A stretch of 45,868 nt of DNA, taken from Mesostigma viride. Taxonomy: Eukaryota; Streptophyta; Mesostigmatophyceae; Mesostigmatales; Mesostigmataceae. Under the pieces are notes generated by a model that was given only the letters and a program-made list of their open reading frames with translations, ran no database searches and was not told the origin of the DNA. Position 1 is the stretch's first letter, and the number at the start of each line of letters is the position of its first letter. The position numbers were made by a program, and so were the translations under genes. Of the stretch, positions 32,201 to 40,998 are shown in pieces. The DNA lies in the NCBI GenBank assembly GCA_009746045.1, contig RPFO01000489.1:1-45868 (forward strand), written 5' to 3'.

Positions 32201-34556
32201 GGACAAGGACAAGGACAAGGACAAGGACAAGGACAAGGACAAGGACAAGGACAAGGACAAGGACAAGGACAAGGACAAGGACAAGGACAAGGACAAGGAC
32301 AAGGACAAGGACAAGGACAAGGACAAGGACAAGGACAAGGACAAGGACAAGGACAAGGACAAGGACAAGGACAAGGACAAGGACAAGGACAAGGACAAGG
32401 ACAAGGACAAGGACAAGGACAAGGACAAGGACAAGGACAAGGACAAGGACAAGGACAAGGACAAGGACAAGGACAAGGACAAGGACAAGGACAAGGACAA
32501 GGACAAGGACAAGGACAAGGACAAGGACAAGGACAAGGACAAGGACAAGGACAAGGACAAGGACAAGGACAAGGACAAGGACAAGGACAAGGACAAGGAC
32601 AAGGACAAGGACAAGGACAAGGACAAGGACAAGGACAAGGACAAGGACAAGGACAAGGACAAGGACAAGGACAAGGACAAGGACAAGGACAAGGACAAGG
32701 ACAAGGACAAGGACAAGGACAAGGACAAGGACAAGGACAAGGACAAGGACAAGGACAAGGACAAGGACAAGGACAAGGACAAGGACAAGGACAAGGACAA
32801 GGACAAGGACAAGGACAAGGACAAGGACAAGGACAAGGACAAGGACAAGGACAAGGACAAGGACAAGGACAAGGACAAGGACAAGGACAAGGACAAGGAC
32901 AAGGACAAGGACAAGGACAAGGACAAGGACAAGGACAAGGACAAGGACAAGGACAAGGACAAGGACAAGGACAAGGACAAGGACAAGGACAAGGACAAGG
33001 ACAAGGACAAGGACAAGGACAAGGACAAGGACAAGGACAAGGACAAGGACAAGGACAAGGACAAGGACAAGGACAAGGACAAGGACAAGGACAAGGACAA
33101 GGACAAGGACAAGGACAAGGACAAGGACAAGGACAAGGACAAGGACAAGGACAAGGACAAGGACAAGGACAAGGACAAGGACAAGGACAAGGACAAGGAC
33201 AAGGACAAGGACAAGGACAAGGACAAGGACAAGGACAAGGACAAGGACAAGGACAAGGACAAGGACAAGGACAAGGACAAGGACAAGGACAAGGACAAGG
33301 ACAAGGACAAGGACAAGGACAAGGACAAGGACAAGGACAAGGACAAGGACAAGGACAAGGACAAGGACAAGGACAAGGACAAGGACAAGGACAAGGACAA
33401 GGACAAGGACAAGGACAAGGACAAGGACAAGGACAAGGACAAGGACAAGGACAAGGACAAGGACAAGGACAAGGACAAGGACAAGGACAAGGACAAGGAC
33501 AAGGACAAGGACAAGGACAAGGACAAGGACAAGGACAAGGACAAGGACAAGGACAAGGACAAGGACAAGGACAAGGACAAGGACAAGGACAAGGACAAGG
33601 ACAAGGACAAGGACAAGGACAAGGACAAGGACAAGGACAAGGACAAGGACAAGGACAAGGACAAGGACAAGGACAAGGACAAGGACAAGGACAAGGACAA
33701 GGACAAGGACAAGGACAAGGACAAGGACAAGGACAAGGACAAGGACAAGGACAAGGACAAGGACAAGGACAAGGACAAGGACAAGGACAAGGACAAGGAC
33801 AAGGACAAGGACAAGGACAAGGACAAGGACAAGGACAAGGACAAGGACAAGGACAAGGACAAGGACAAGGACAAGGACAAGGACAAGGACAAGGACAAGG
33901 ACAAGGACAAGGACAAGGACAAGGACAAGGACAAGGACAAGGACAAGGACAAGGACAAGGACAAGGACAAGGACAAGGACAAGGACAAGGACAAGGACAA
34001 GGACAAGGACAAGGACAAGGACAAGGACAAGGACAAGGACAAGGACAAGGACAAGGACAAGGACAAGGACAAGGACAAGGACAAGGGGACAAGGACAAGG
34101 ACAAGGACAAGGACAAGGACAAGGACAAGGACAAGGACAAGGACAAGGACAAGGACAAGGACAAGGACAAGGACAAGGACAAGGACAAGGACAAGGACAA
34201 GGACAAGGACAAGGACAAGGACAAGGACAAGGACAAGGACAAGGACAAGGACAAGGACAAGGACAAGGACAAGGACAAGGACAAGGACAAGGACAAGGAC
34301 AAGGACAAGGACAAGGACAAGGACAAGGACAAGGACAAGGACAAGGACAAGGACAAGGACAAGGACAAGGACAAGGACAAGGACAAGGACAAGGACAAGG
34401 ACAAGGACAAGGACAAGGACAAGGACAAGGACAAGGACAAGGACAAGGACAAGGACAAGGACAAGGACAAGGACAAGGACAAGGACAAGGACAAGGACAA
34501 GGACAAGGACAAGGACAAGGACAAGGACAAGGACAAGGACAAGGACAAGGACAAGG
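26203..34556 (+). repeat. ~8.35-kb (AAGGAC)n hexanucleotide array
   Basis: Roughly 1,390 copies of AAGGAC on the plus strand, almost perfect. About fifteen small interruptions exist: CTGG insertions (27257, 27761, 27895, 28711, 28866, 29826, 29995, 30155), GGGG (27367, 31724, 31835, 34085), and short losses (27791, 29569, 31069). With a period of six and no stop codon in any register, all six frames stay open. They give Asp-Lys, Gly-Gln and Thr-Arg repeats on the plus strand and Ser-Leu, Leu-Val and Pro-Cys on the minus strand. None is a gene. Both ends lie in the GCAAGAAAATCA part of a 46-bp unit. Confidence 0.98.
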
Positions 34557-34595
34557 ATGGCGCAAGAAAATCACATCCTTGTGCGTAACACCTAC

Positions 34596-34928
34596 CCGGA
34601 CAGCTGGCAGTGTGGGTGGGTTGCTTTTCCAGTTGCTGCCGTCGCGGCATCGGAACCCGATGACCCAGAAGCCGCCGATTTCCTCCGCTCCTTCGCCGCC
34701 TTTGCTGCATGAACGCCGCGCGCCTCTTGCCCCGACGATGGTGCGGGGGGAGGGGGCATTTGCTGTGCTGCCGCTGCAGCTTCCGACGGCGCGGAAGGGC
34801 GGCGGCGGGAGGGGGCAACACCGGTGGCGGCGGAGAGCCCGGCGGCGGGGGCGCCGGCGGCGGGGGCGCCGGCGGAGGGGAACGCGGGTGGTTGTGCGTA
34901 CAAGCACGCTGTGACACGCAGACGACAA
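34596..34928 (-). CDS. candidate upstream exon of gene A (weak)
   Basis: A donor-like CCGG|GTAGGT occurs at 34596/34595 on the minus strand. The frame that is phase-compatible with exon 2 reads [20 protein letters not shown] up to the junction. A second open frame in the same place ([18 protein letters not shown]) looks equally protein-like but does not fit the phase. The upstream part is Gly/Pro/Arg-rich with GGCGCCGGCGG repeats and no clear Met in the compatible frame. If real, the intron to exon 2 is about 9.07 kb and contains the whole hexanucleotide array. Confidence 0.25.
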
Positions 34929-35000
34929 AGAAGAAATCCGCCGAATATGTTAGCAAGCGGTGCGGTGCAGCACACACATCTGACAAAGCTAATAGGTCAA

Positions 35001-35449
35001 CCCTTAAAACCGTGTCCAACTGCCCGCTATAAAAACCGGGCAATTGTCACTTTCCATGATAATGTCCACAAACCAACCTAATAGTTAGTTATGGTCCATT
35101 ATAGGACACAAGCACACACATATATTCACCACCTTGGGGGTCATGTCATTGGTCATATTGCAATGTCCTATGGGTGCCAAATATAGCACCCCCTGACATA
35201 AAGGAAGCTAGTAAAGGGCTCATGAATATAGCACCCCCTGACATAAAGGAAGCTAGTAAAGGGCTCATGAACACCAAGGTTGCATGTGGAGGAGCAGGGA
35301 CCCAGCTGCAAGCTCTAACAATAAATGCCCACTACAAATAGCGGACAGTTTGGTTGGTGACACCTGCTAGCATTACAAAGCTCAATTCTCATCCCGTAGC
35401 AACAAAAATGTAATGTCCGCTGTAAATATCACTCAAAACGGCTAAAGGG
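35001..35449. mobile_element. small TTAA-type foldback element (candidate)
   Basis: The left end CCCTTAAAACCG (after TCAA) and the right end, read inward, CCCTTTAGCCGT (after TTAA at 35450-35453) are similar. A second matching block lies inside: CCAACTGCCCGCTAT on the left and CCAAACTGTCCGCTAT on the right strand. The interior has a 45-base tandem duplication (35181-35270, AGCACCCCCTGACATAAAGG...). It is probably a non-autonomous element; the left TTAA is mutated. Confidence 0.4.
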
Positions 35450-35596
35450 TTAAAACGAAGTTGTAGTTGTTTTGCGGCATCAAGTTTCAAAGTACGTACT
35501 GGGATACCCTTCGCCAGCCTGCTTGGCATCGAGTAGGATAAGATCTTGGAACCAGTAAGGGGGCTTCGCTTGTTGCGGCAGATGGTGCAATCCATT

Positions 35597-35946
35597 GTGA
35601 TCTGCGCGCAAAACATACACAAACGAACAACCCTCATAGGTTGAGCAATCCAGAAAATCATGCCATTACTGTAACAACATGGGCAAAGCATACACAAACG
35701 AACAACCATCATAGATTGAGCTAGCAATCCACAACATTATGCCATTACTGTAACAACATGGGCAAAGCATACACAAACGAACAACCATCATAGATTGAGC
35801 TAGCAATCCACAACATCATGCCATTACTGTAACAACATGGGCAAAGCATACACAAACGAACAACCATCATAGATAGAGCAATCCACAACATCATGCCATT
35901 AATGTAATAACATGGGCAAAACATACACAAACAAATAGCCATGATA
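35597..35946. repeat. 75-79-bp tandem repeat, ~4.5 copies
   Basis: The unit contains CATACACAAACGAACAACCA, TCATAGATTGAGC, (TAGC), AATCCACAACATCATGCCAT, TACTGTAACAACATGGGCAA. The 79-base form has an extra TAGC. Minus-strand open frames here (VVRLCMLCPCCYSNGM repeated) are repeat artefacts. Confidence 0.9.
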
Positions 35947-36117
35947 GGGCATTAAGAGAATAGCCATGATTGGGGCAATAAGAGAATTTTTTTGTTCAAT
36001 TCAATGATCACAATTTATGCACACAGTCGATGCATTCATAAATGAGGCAGGTTCTTCCGAAAATTGGCTCCGTCGTAGAGTGTCAACGGCCAACTTGCAA
36101 ACACGCACGTTACATGA

Positions 36118-36533
36118 TATACATACCTAGTCATTATGGTCCTATACAAACGCCAGAAGGGCCTAATACCGGTTTAATTGGATCTTTAGCTACGCATAGT
36201 AAAGTAAATGAATATGTTTTCCTGTCCTTTTTATACATTACAAAAAAATCAAGTAATTAAAAGTGAAATACCTATTTTTATACCTCCAGATCAACAAGAT
36301 CAATTTAAATTCGCCCCAGAATATTTATTACTTTCTTGTTACTCTAGTGTTGAAAATAATTATGTTCCTGTGCGATATAAACCAGAATTTAGTAGTAAAG
36401 CAGAAGAAGTCGATTATTTGGGGATTTCTCTAACGCAAGCTTCAATAGCTACTTCATTTATTCCCTTGGTGGAACATGATGATGCAAACCGAGCATTAAT
36501 GGGTTGTAATATGCAAAGACAAGCAGTTCCATG
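36118..36533 (+). pseudogene. rpoB: plastid rpoB fragment in nuclear DNA (NUPT)
   Basis: The translation contains PSHYG, then [23 protein letters not shown] in one frame, and continues in the next frame as [31 protein letters not shown] and [14 protein letters not shown]. These are conserved blocks of the plastid-encoded beta subunit of RNA polymerase. The residues Gly-Arg-x-Cys normally expected after PSHYG and a few codons after VNEY are missing, and the frame shifts near 36212. The piece is AT-rich, unlike its neighbours, and covers about 140 of more than 1,000 residues. It is a dead organelle-to-nucleus transfer. Confidence 0.9.
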
Positions 36534-36770
36534 ACACCAAGGTTGAGACTTGCATGCATGGGACAAGAAAAACCTCGTTGCAAGGGTTGAAACAATAACG
36601 AAATTGTATGACGACAGACACATAAAATGTAAGGCTTGCTCAGTATTATTATTTACCCATCAATCAATTTTAAAGGCAAGGAAATGTTGAAATACGGACG
36701 ACCGTCCCAAGTTCGCCAGCATTAACAAAAGCATTTCTGTGACAAGAACAGTGGGCGACCATTCCCATTA

Positions 36771-37549
36771 TTATCTTTTCCTCTTTTGTTTCTTCCCCTT
36801 CCCGGACTCGCATTCATAAGCGACGTCCGCCATCCCCAAACGATGCAAAATTTTGTTGGAGCTCTGCATCTTCTCCAACAGTTCTTGATCCGATTCCTCC
36901 TTTGCACGACGCGCTTCCTCTGCCTTCGCCTTTGCGGCCTCCACATCTGCATCTATATCCGCCTTCACCACCATCCTGATCAAACGGTCCCGCTCCTCAG
37001 GCCTCTTCGGCAGTCCCACCGGCTCTGCGGCAAGAAGAGCTCCAAAATATCCTTGTGCAGTCTTTGTGCTTCCACAAATCCTAGCTCGTCATCAAGGTGT
37101 ACGCGCATTCCGCGCCACACCCTGCAAGGAATCCCCCATGGTAACGTTATGCCCATGAGCAAACCCGTACGCGCTGTCCCCCTCTGCCAAAATCTCGAGT
37201 CCCTGCCTGTCGAGGCGCACCAGCTCAACTTTCCGTTCCCCAGTGTGCGTTGCCGTGAAGTGGAGGACCGAGCGTGTCATTCCGGTCTTCCCCATCAACA
37301 TCTGCAAACTTGCTACGTATGCGATCCCACGAGCGCACACGTCCTCCAACTTCTCGGCAAAAGGTAGATGTGTCTTGCAATACACATCCAATCCCTCCAG
37401 TGGTCTATCACATCTAAGAAATCCACACCCCCGTATGGATCCTTGGCATGTTGGTACTCGAGGTCGTGCTCTTGTAGGAACTTATAATGTTCCGCGCACA
37501 GTCCCTCGACCCTTACGGGCTCCGTACAGATTTTGCATTTCGTTGCCAT
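36771..37549 (-). CDS. small gene G7: Cys/His motif protein with coiled coil
   Basis: The start is ATG at 37549, directly after a splice-acceptor-like TTGCGCAG. It opens MATKCKICTEPVRVEGLCAE, with H and YKFL following: a Cys-x2-Cys-x10-Cys-x2-His pattern that could bind zinc. The middle (YVASLQMLMGKTGMTRSVLH, VRLDRQGLEILAEGDSAYGF) is unknown. The C-terminus is a charged helix likely to form a coiled coil (AAKAKAEEARRAKEESDQEL) with a basic tail KGKKQKRKR. As given, the frame changes three times (near 37388, 37125 and 37022). Each can be explained by one missing or extra base in a short run. About 258 residues overall. Confidence 0.55.
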
Positions 37550-37730
37550 CTGCGCAATTGCCATGAGTCCCATACAGCAGCCATTGTATAACAGGGGCAA
37601 TGAGCACCGTCAGAACCCCCTCTGGCGTCTTTCTCACACAATTCTCAATCTAGTCTTTTTGTGCAATAATTGTTGGTTCAAAGAAGGTCCGTTCAAAGAA
37701 GTTTTATGAGACAAAATAAATTAGTTTCAA

Positions 37731-37735
37731 TTACA
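37731..37735 (-). terminator. candidate poly(A) signal TGTAA of G6
   Basis: TGTAA on the minus strand, about 41 bases after the G6 stop codon. Confidence 0.35.
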
Positions 37736-37775
37736 CGCATCAGATTAATCAAATCATATTTTCTCCCTCTCTTTC

Positions 37776-38348
37776 TTACTGAGCAATTCTGTCCATCCTG
37801 CCCCTCTTTGCCGGCTTCTCATCAATCTCCTCATCAAAATCACACACACGTCTAATCTGCTGTCTAATCTGCTCTACCAACCCCCCCTTGCGCATCAGGT
37901 CTTTCACCTCCCCCTTCAAGAGCGCTGTCACGAGTCGCGCGCACTCATACGCGGACTCCGTGGCCAGGTCCCTTCCCATATCATGCCACACTTTGGCCGT
38001 TGGACAGTCGGGATGGTCTCCCATGTAAGCCCACACATGCCTTGGCGGCTTGTCCTCTCCGCCTATCCCCTCTCCAGGTCGCATCTGTCCCACCTCCTCT
38101 ATCACCCACTCTGCATCACGCAGCATGAATCGAGGCTTCTTGTCAACATAGTACAAGACCAAAACCATGTTGTTGGGCCAAGGCTTCCACTTTTTCGTCA
38201 CGATGTGACGGTCAATCGTCATCAGCCCGCTCTCGATTTCGGCAAACAACGCCCCCCATACGTCAGAATGCTTGGGACAGAACCACTCGCTGTCCGTCGG
38301 CATTCCTTCCCATTGACAATCCGGATGTTCGCATCGAATGGGGTCCAT
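37776..38348 (-). CDS. small gene G6: Cys/His motif protein, intact
   Basis: A 190-codon uninterrupted frame. ATG at 38348 follows GATGTGCACAG with no gap, so the first coding base seems to be the first exon base. It begins MDPIRCEHPDCQWEGMPTDS followed by EWFCPKH, a Cys-x4-Cys-x14-Cys-x2-His pattern related to those of G7 and G4. The remainder is a mixed, soluble protein (LVLYYVDKKPRFMLRDAEW, HDMGRDLATESAYECARLV, LVEQIRQQIRRVCDFDEEID) with a basic end (KPAKRGRMDRIAQ). Function unknown; a nucleic-acid- or protein-binding role is only suggested by the zinc-like motif and basic tail. Two palindromes lie 55-101 bases upstream. Confidence 0.7.
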   Translation of the reverse strand: MDPIRCEHPDCQWEGMPTDSEWFCPKHSDVWGALFAEIESGLMTIDRHIVTKKWKPWPNNMVLVLYYVDKKPRFMLRDAEWVIEEVGQMRPGEGIGGEDKPPRHVWAYMGDHPDCPTAKVWHDMGRDLATESAYECARLVTALLKGEVKDLMRKGGLVEQIRQQIRRVCDFDEEIDEKPAKRGRMDRIAQ

Positions 38349-38402
38349 CTGTGCACATCGATATTTTTTACACCACCCGCAAACGCACGCATTCAGCAGG
38401 GT

Positions 38403-38449
38403 CAACGGCCGTTGGCCCTGTTAAATTCCACACATCCCAACGGCCGTTG
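38403..38449. promoter_or_regulatory. two AACGGCCGTT palindromes upstream of G6
   Basis: CAACGGCCGTTG at 38403-38414 and 38438-38449, between the G5 stop and the G6 start. AACGG is the core of plant MSA and Myb sites, but regulation here is inference. Confidence 0.5.
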
Positions 38450-38507
38450 GCCTTAGACGACACCATCAGGCGATTTTTTCCAAATGATTCTTCTTTATTA
38501 AATAAAT

Positions 38508-38512
38508 TTACA
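38508..38512 (-). terminator. candidate poly(A) signal TGTAA of G5
   Basis: TGTAA on the minus strand, about 20 bases after the G5 stop codon, in an AT-rich stretch. Confidence 0.4.
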
Positions 38513-38531
38513 TTCATCCTAAAATCACATT

Positions 38532-38843
38532 CTAGTCAACATCCTCCCCATCTTTAGTGGGTTGCATTCGACCCCAATTGTCGTTCATAAAACTGACCAA
38601 AACATGAGCCGGAGTCCCCACATCCTCCTCACGCCTCAATTTACGCAATACACCTTTAGCAATTCCACCATACCCATCAACCTCCGACATCATCATGCCC
38701 ACGCCATCAAGACGTTCAGCGTGCAATTGCCCGTCCTCTTCGAGAACCAGATCGGGCAGGTCTTCCAGTTCGGCCTCCACAATCTCTATCAGGTTTTCCT
38801 TTGTAGTCTCCCCCCCTTCCTTTCCTTCTTTTCCGCACTCCAT
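38532..38843 (-). CDS. small gene G5: acidic hypothetical protein
   Basis: A 103-codon frame with ATG at 38843, fourteen bases downstream of an acceptor-like TCGGTTGTGCAG (38858-38869). It starts MECGKEGKEGGE and then has a strongly acidic stretch (ENLIEIVEAELEDLPDLVLE), followed by KGVLRKLRREEDVGTP and HVLVSFMNDNWGRMQPTKDG. No domain is recognised and there is no Cys/His cluster as in its neighbours. A palindrome lies about 80 bases upstream and a TGTAA follows the stop. Confidence 0.55.
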   Translation of the reverse strand: MECGKEGKEGGETTKENLIEIVEAELEDLPDLVLEEDGQLHAERLDGVGMMMSEVDGYGGIAKGVLRKLRREEDVGTPAHVLVSFMNDNWGRMQPTKDGEDVD

Positions 38844-38920
38844 CCTACACCCTGCCCCTGCACAACCGACGTCCATGGCAAGTTAAGAAACGGACTCAGC
38901 TCACAGGACATTTTGCAAGT

Positions 38921-38934
38921 CCAACGGCCGTTGG
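38921..38934. promoter_or_regulatory. palindrome CCAACGGCCGTTGG between G4 and G5
   Basis: A perfect 14-base copy, 13 bases beyond the G4 stop codon and about 78 bases upstream of the G5 ATG. Confidence 0.5.
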
Positions 38935-38947
38935 CGACCAAAAACAC

Positions 38948-39729
38948 CTAGTCGCATGCATTCCTTGCTCTCTCCACCAAAGCAGAGGCCAGGACGACCC
39001 TTTCCACGACCTTTTCAATTTCCTCCCCCTCAGCATCAGCAACAACGGTCATGGCAAATCGGGCTTGGCGCTTAACCCCCGATGCCAGAACGGCAGCCAT
39101 CTCCACACGAGTTTTTGAGACTTCAACAGGTACAGGCAATTCGCCGACCGCAAAAGTAAGCCTTGCGAGGTGCGGGACCCACCAATCACCTTCCAAAAAT
39201 CCGCAACCCCATCCAATCATGAAATACAACAACAGGTCTGCGCCCATGGCGCCTGCGATATCCAAGTCGTCATGCGAAACAATCGCATGCACGTCATCCT
39301 CCGAGCACAGCATCCATGTAAAAACGGCGTCCCCGAAACCTTGGCAGTAGGCATACGAGTCAAAGTCAGGGTGATTCAACATCCATTCCCGCGACCTGAC
39401 CGCCATTCTTTCCAGACTTCCAGCACTGTCCACCTCAAAACTCAGGACAAGAGGTCCTTCACCAGCACTGGACTCGCCATGCACAAACAACAAGCCTCCT
39501 TTGATCACCTCTTGCATCTCCCCTGACAACTTGGCGTGTCCATCACAAAAAGGCATGCAATCCGTCCCGAATGGAAGCTGGCAATCCCGGGCGATACACC
39601 CCCCTTTTTTGCAAACAAATCCTTCACCCTCCCTGCCATTCCCGTTCGCACGCTGACATGACGCACGCACAAGTCATCCCCTCCTGCTCTCGCTTCCTGG
39701 CACCACGCAACCGTGCATTTGACCGCCAT
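38948..39729 (-). CDS. small gene G4: protein with two Cys/His motifs
   Basis: ATG at 39729 is preceded immediately by GGTGGTCGCAG. The N-terminus has two zinc-like modules. The first is KCTVAWCQEARAGGDDLCVR followed by H. The second reads CIARDCQLPFGTDCMPFCDG followed by H. They are separated by a frame change at a C6 run (39599-39604), where one extra base would join the two frames. The remaining ~190 residues are intact (SFEVDSAGSLERMAVRSREW, AYCQGFGDAVFTWMLCSEDD, LLYFMIGWGCGFLEGDWWVP). The C-terminus EKVVERVVLASALVERARNA resembles that of G3. Its 5' flank is nearly the same as that of G3. Confidence 0.6.
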
Positions 39730-39769
39730 CTGCGACCACCAACACCGTTTGATACACATTTCTCACCGT

Positions 39770-40045
39770 CAACGGCCGTTGGCTTGAAACAACAAGAATG
39801 ATTTATTACGCGCACGAAAATCACACCATTTTCCAGCCTCCAACGGCCGTTGGCGCACGAAAAATGCACGAAAAAATTTTTATTATGCATTTATTGATTA
39901 CATCCATAGTGCCACGTGGCGAATCACACCCAACTTTCCAGCTGCCAACGGCCGTTGGCGCAAAATCAAACCCTAATTTGCAGGTTCCAACGGCCGTTGG
40001 CGCAAAGAAAATCAAACCCTATTTTGCAGGTTCCAACGGCCGTTG
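39770..40045. promoter_or_regulatory. five palindromes in the G3-G4 spacer
   Basis: CAACGGCCGTTG at 39770, 39841, 39946, 39988 and 40034. The last three have the CAGGTTCCAACGGCCGTTGG style of the 46-bp array. The spacer also has a TTATTATGCATTTATTGATT tract and a CCACGTGGC, both repeated in the next spacer. Confidence 0.6.
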
Positions 40046-40070
40046 GCGCAAGAAAATCACACCCAACACT

Positions 40071-40715
40071 TCAGTCGCAGAATCGATTCGCCTCGGTCAC
40101 GCACTCGAACTTGTACTCCTGCCCGAGCGCGAACATCACCTCACGAACCGCCTTCTCAAACTCGTCAACACCGGCACTTCCCCACTCATGCACGTATTCC
40201 CTCAACCAGACCATGCAATCTCCAGCAGACATGAACAGCCGGTCTGGAATCAGGTCAGTGTGATGCTTGAAGTACTTGCCGTCCTTCAAGATGACCCATT
40301 CGAACCGTCCCACCTGCCCCAAACCCTCAAACCCTTCTCCGGTATCATAGTGCCGCATGAACGGTATCCAAGTTTCCTTCCCATCCGCATCGATCCTCCG
40401 AACACGAATTGGGCTGGGTATTGATGGATCATAGGGCCTTATAGCACCACACCTCACAAGCACCTCCTCAAGTGGCTCAACGGTCGGCTTTGGAAGTCCC
40501 CGACCCTCAATATTGAAAACAAGAGTCGCGGCCTTCGCGACATCCGGTCTCAAATATGACCTTTCACCCTTGGGCTTAAAATCCAGGTTAATATCCGGCA
40601 AAAGCCTGAGCGCGCTCTTAACCACACCCCGAAGCCTGTCTTCCAAGTCGTCACGCTTTTGTTGCCATTCGGTGATATCGATCCACTCGCCCCCCTTCGT
40701 CCTGTAGAACGTCAT
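40071..40715 (-). CDS. small gene G3: hypothetical protein, intact
   Basis: A 214-codon uninterrupted frame; ATG at 40715 directly follows GGTGGTGTGCAG. It reads MTFYRTKGGEWIDITEWQQK and then DDLEDRLRGVVKSALRLLPD, DVAKAATLVFNIEGRGLPKP, RFEWVILKDGKYFKHHTDL, and ends VREVMFALGQEYKFECVTEA-NRFCD. There are few cysteines and no known domain. The 3' part is homologous to the tail after the G2 MYND region, and the C-terminal pattern (Glu-Lys-x-Val...Ala...Cys-Asp) recalls G4. Confidence 0.7.
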   Translation of the reverse strand: MTFYRTKGGEWIDITEWQQKRDDLEDRLRGVVKSALRLLPDINLDFKPKGERSYLRPDVAKAATLVFNIEGRGLPKPTVEPLEEVLVRCGAIRPYDPSIPSPIRVRRIDADGKETWIPFMRHYDTGEGFEGLGQVGRFEWVILKDGKYFKHHTDLIPDRLFMSAGDCMVWLREYVHEWGSAGVDEFEKAVREVMFALGQEYKFECVTEANRFCD

Positions 40716-40756
40716 CTGCACACCACCGACACCGTTTGATATAAATTTGTCACCGT

Positions 40757-40948
40757 CAACGGCCTTTTGCTTGAAAAAACGCGCATCAAAATCACACACC
40801 AGTTTCCAGCCTCCAACGACCGTTGGCGCACGAAAAATGTTTTATTATGCATTTATTAATTACATCCATGTTTCCACGTGGCAAACCACACCCTACTTCC
40901 GGTTGCAAAGAAAATCAAACCCTAATTTGCAAGTTCCAACGGCCGTTG
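40757..40948. promoter_or_regulatory. three palindromes (two degenerate) in the G2-G3 spacer
   Basis: TCAACGGCCTTTTGC near 40757, CCAACGACCGTTGG at 40813-40826 and an intact CAACGGCCGTTG at 40937. The spacer is a diverged duplicate of 39735-40060. Confidence 0.5.
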
Positions 40949-40998
40949 GCGCAAGAAAATCACACCCAAAATTTCTTCAGTCGCAGAATCCATTCCCC

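Noticed and set aside
26100-35043. Six-frame ORFs of about 2,640-2,950 residues
   Set aside because: They are produced by the AAGGAC repeat, which has no stop in any frame; flanking residues belong to other repeats and differ by frame.
36042-36534. Functional rpoB gene
   Set aside because: Only about 140 codons remain, with an internal frameshift and missing conserved residues.
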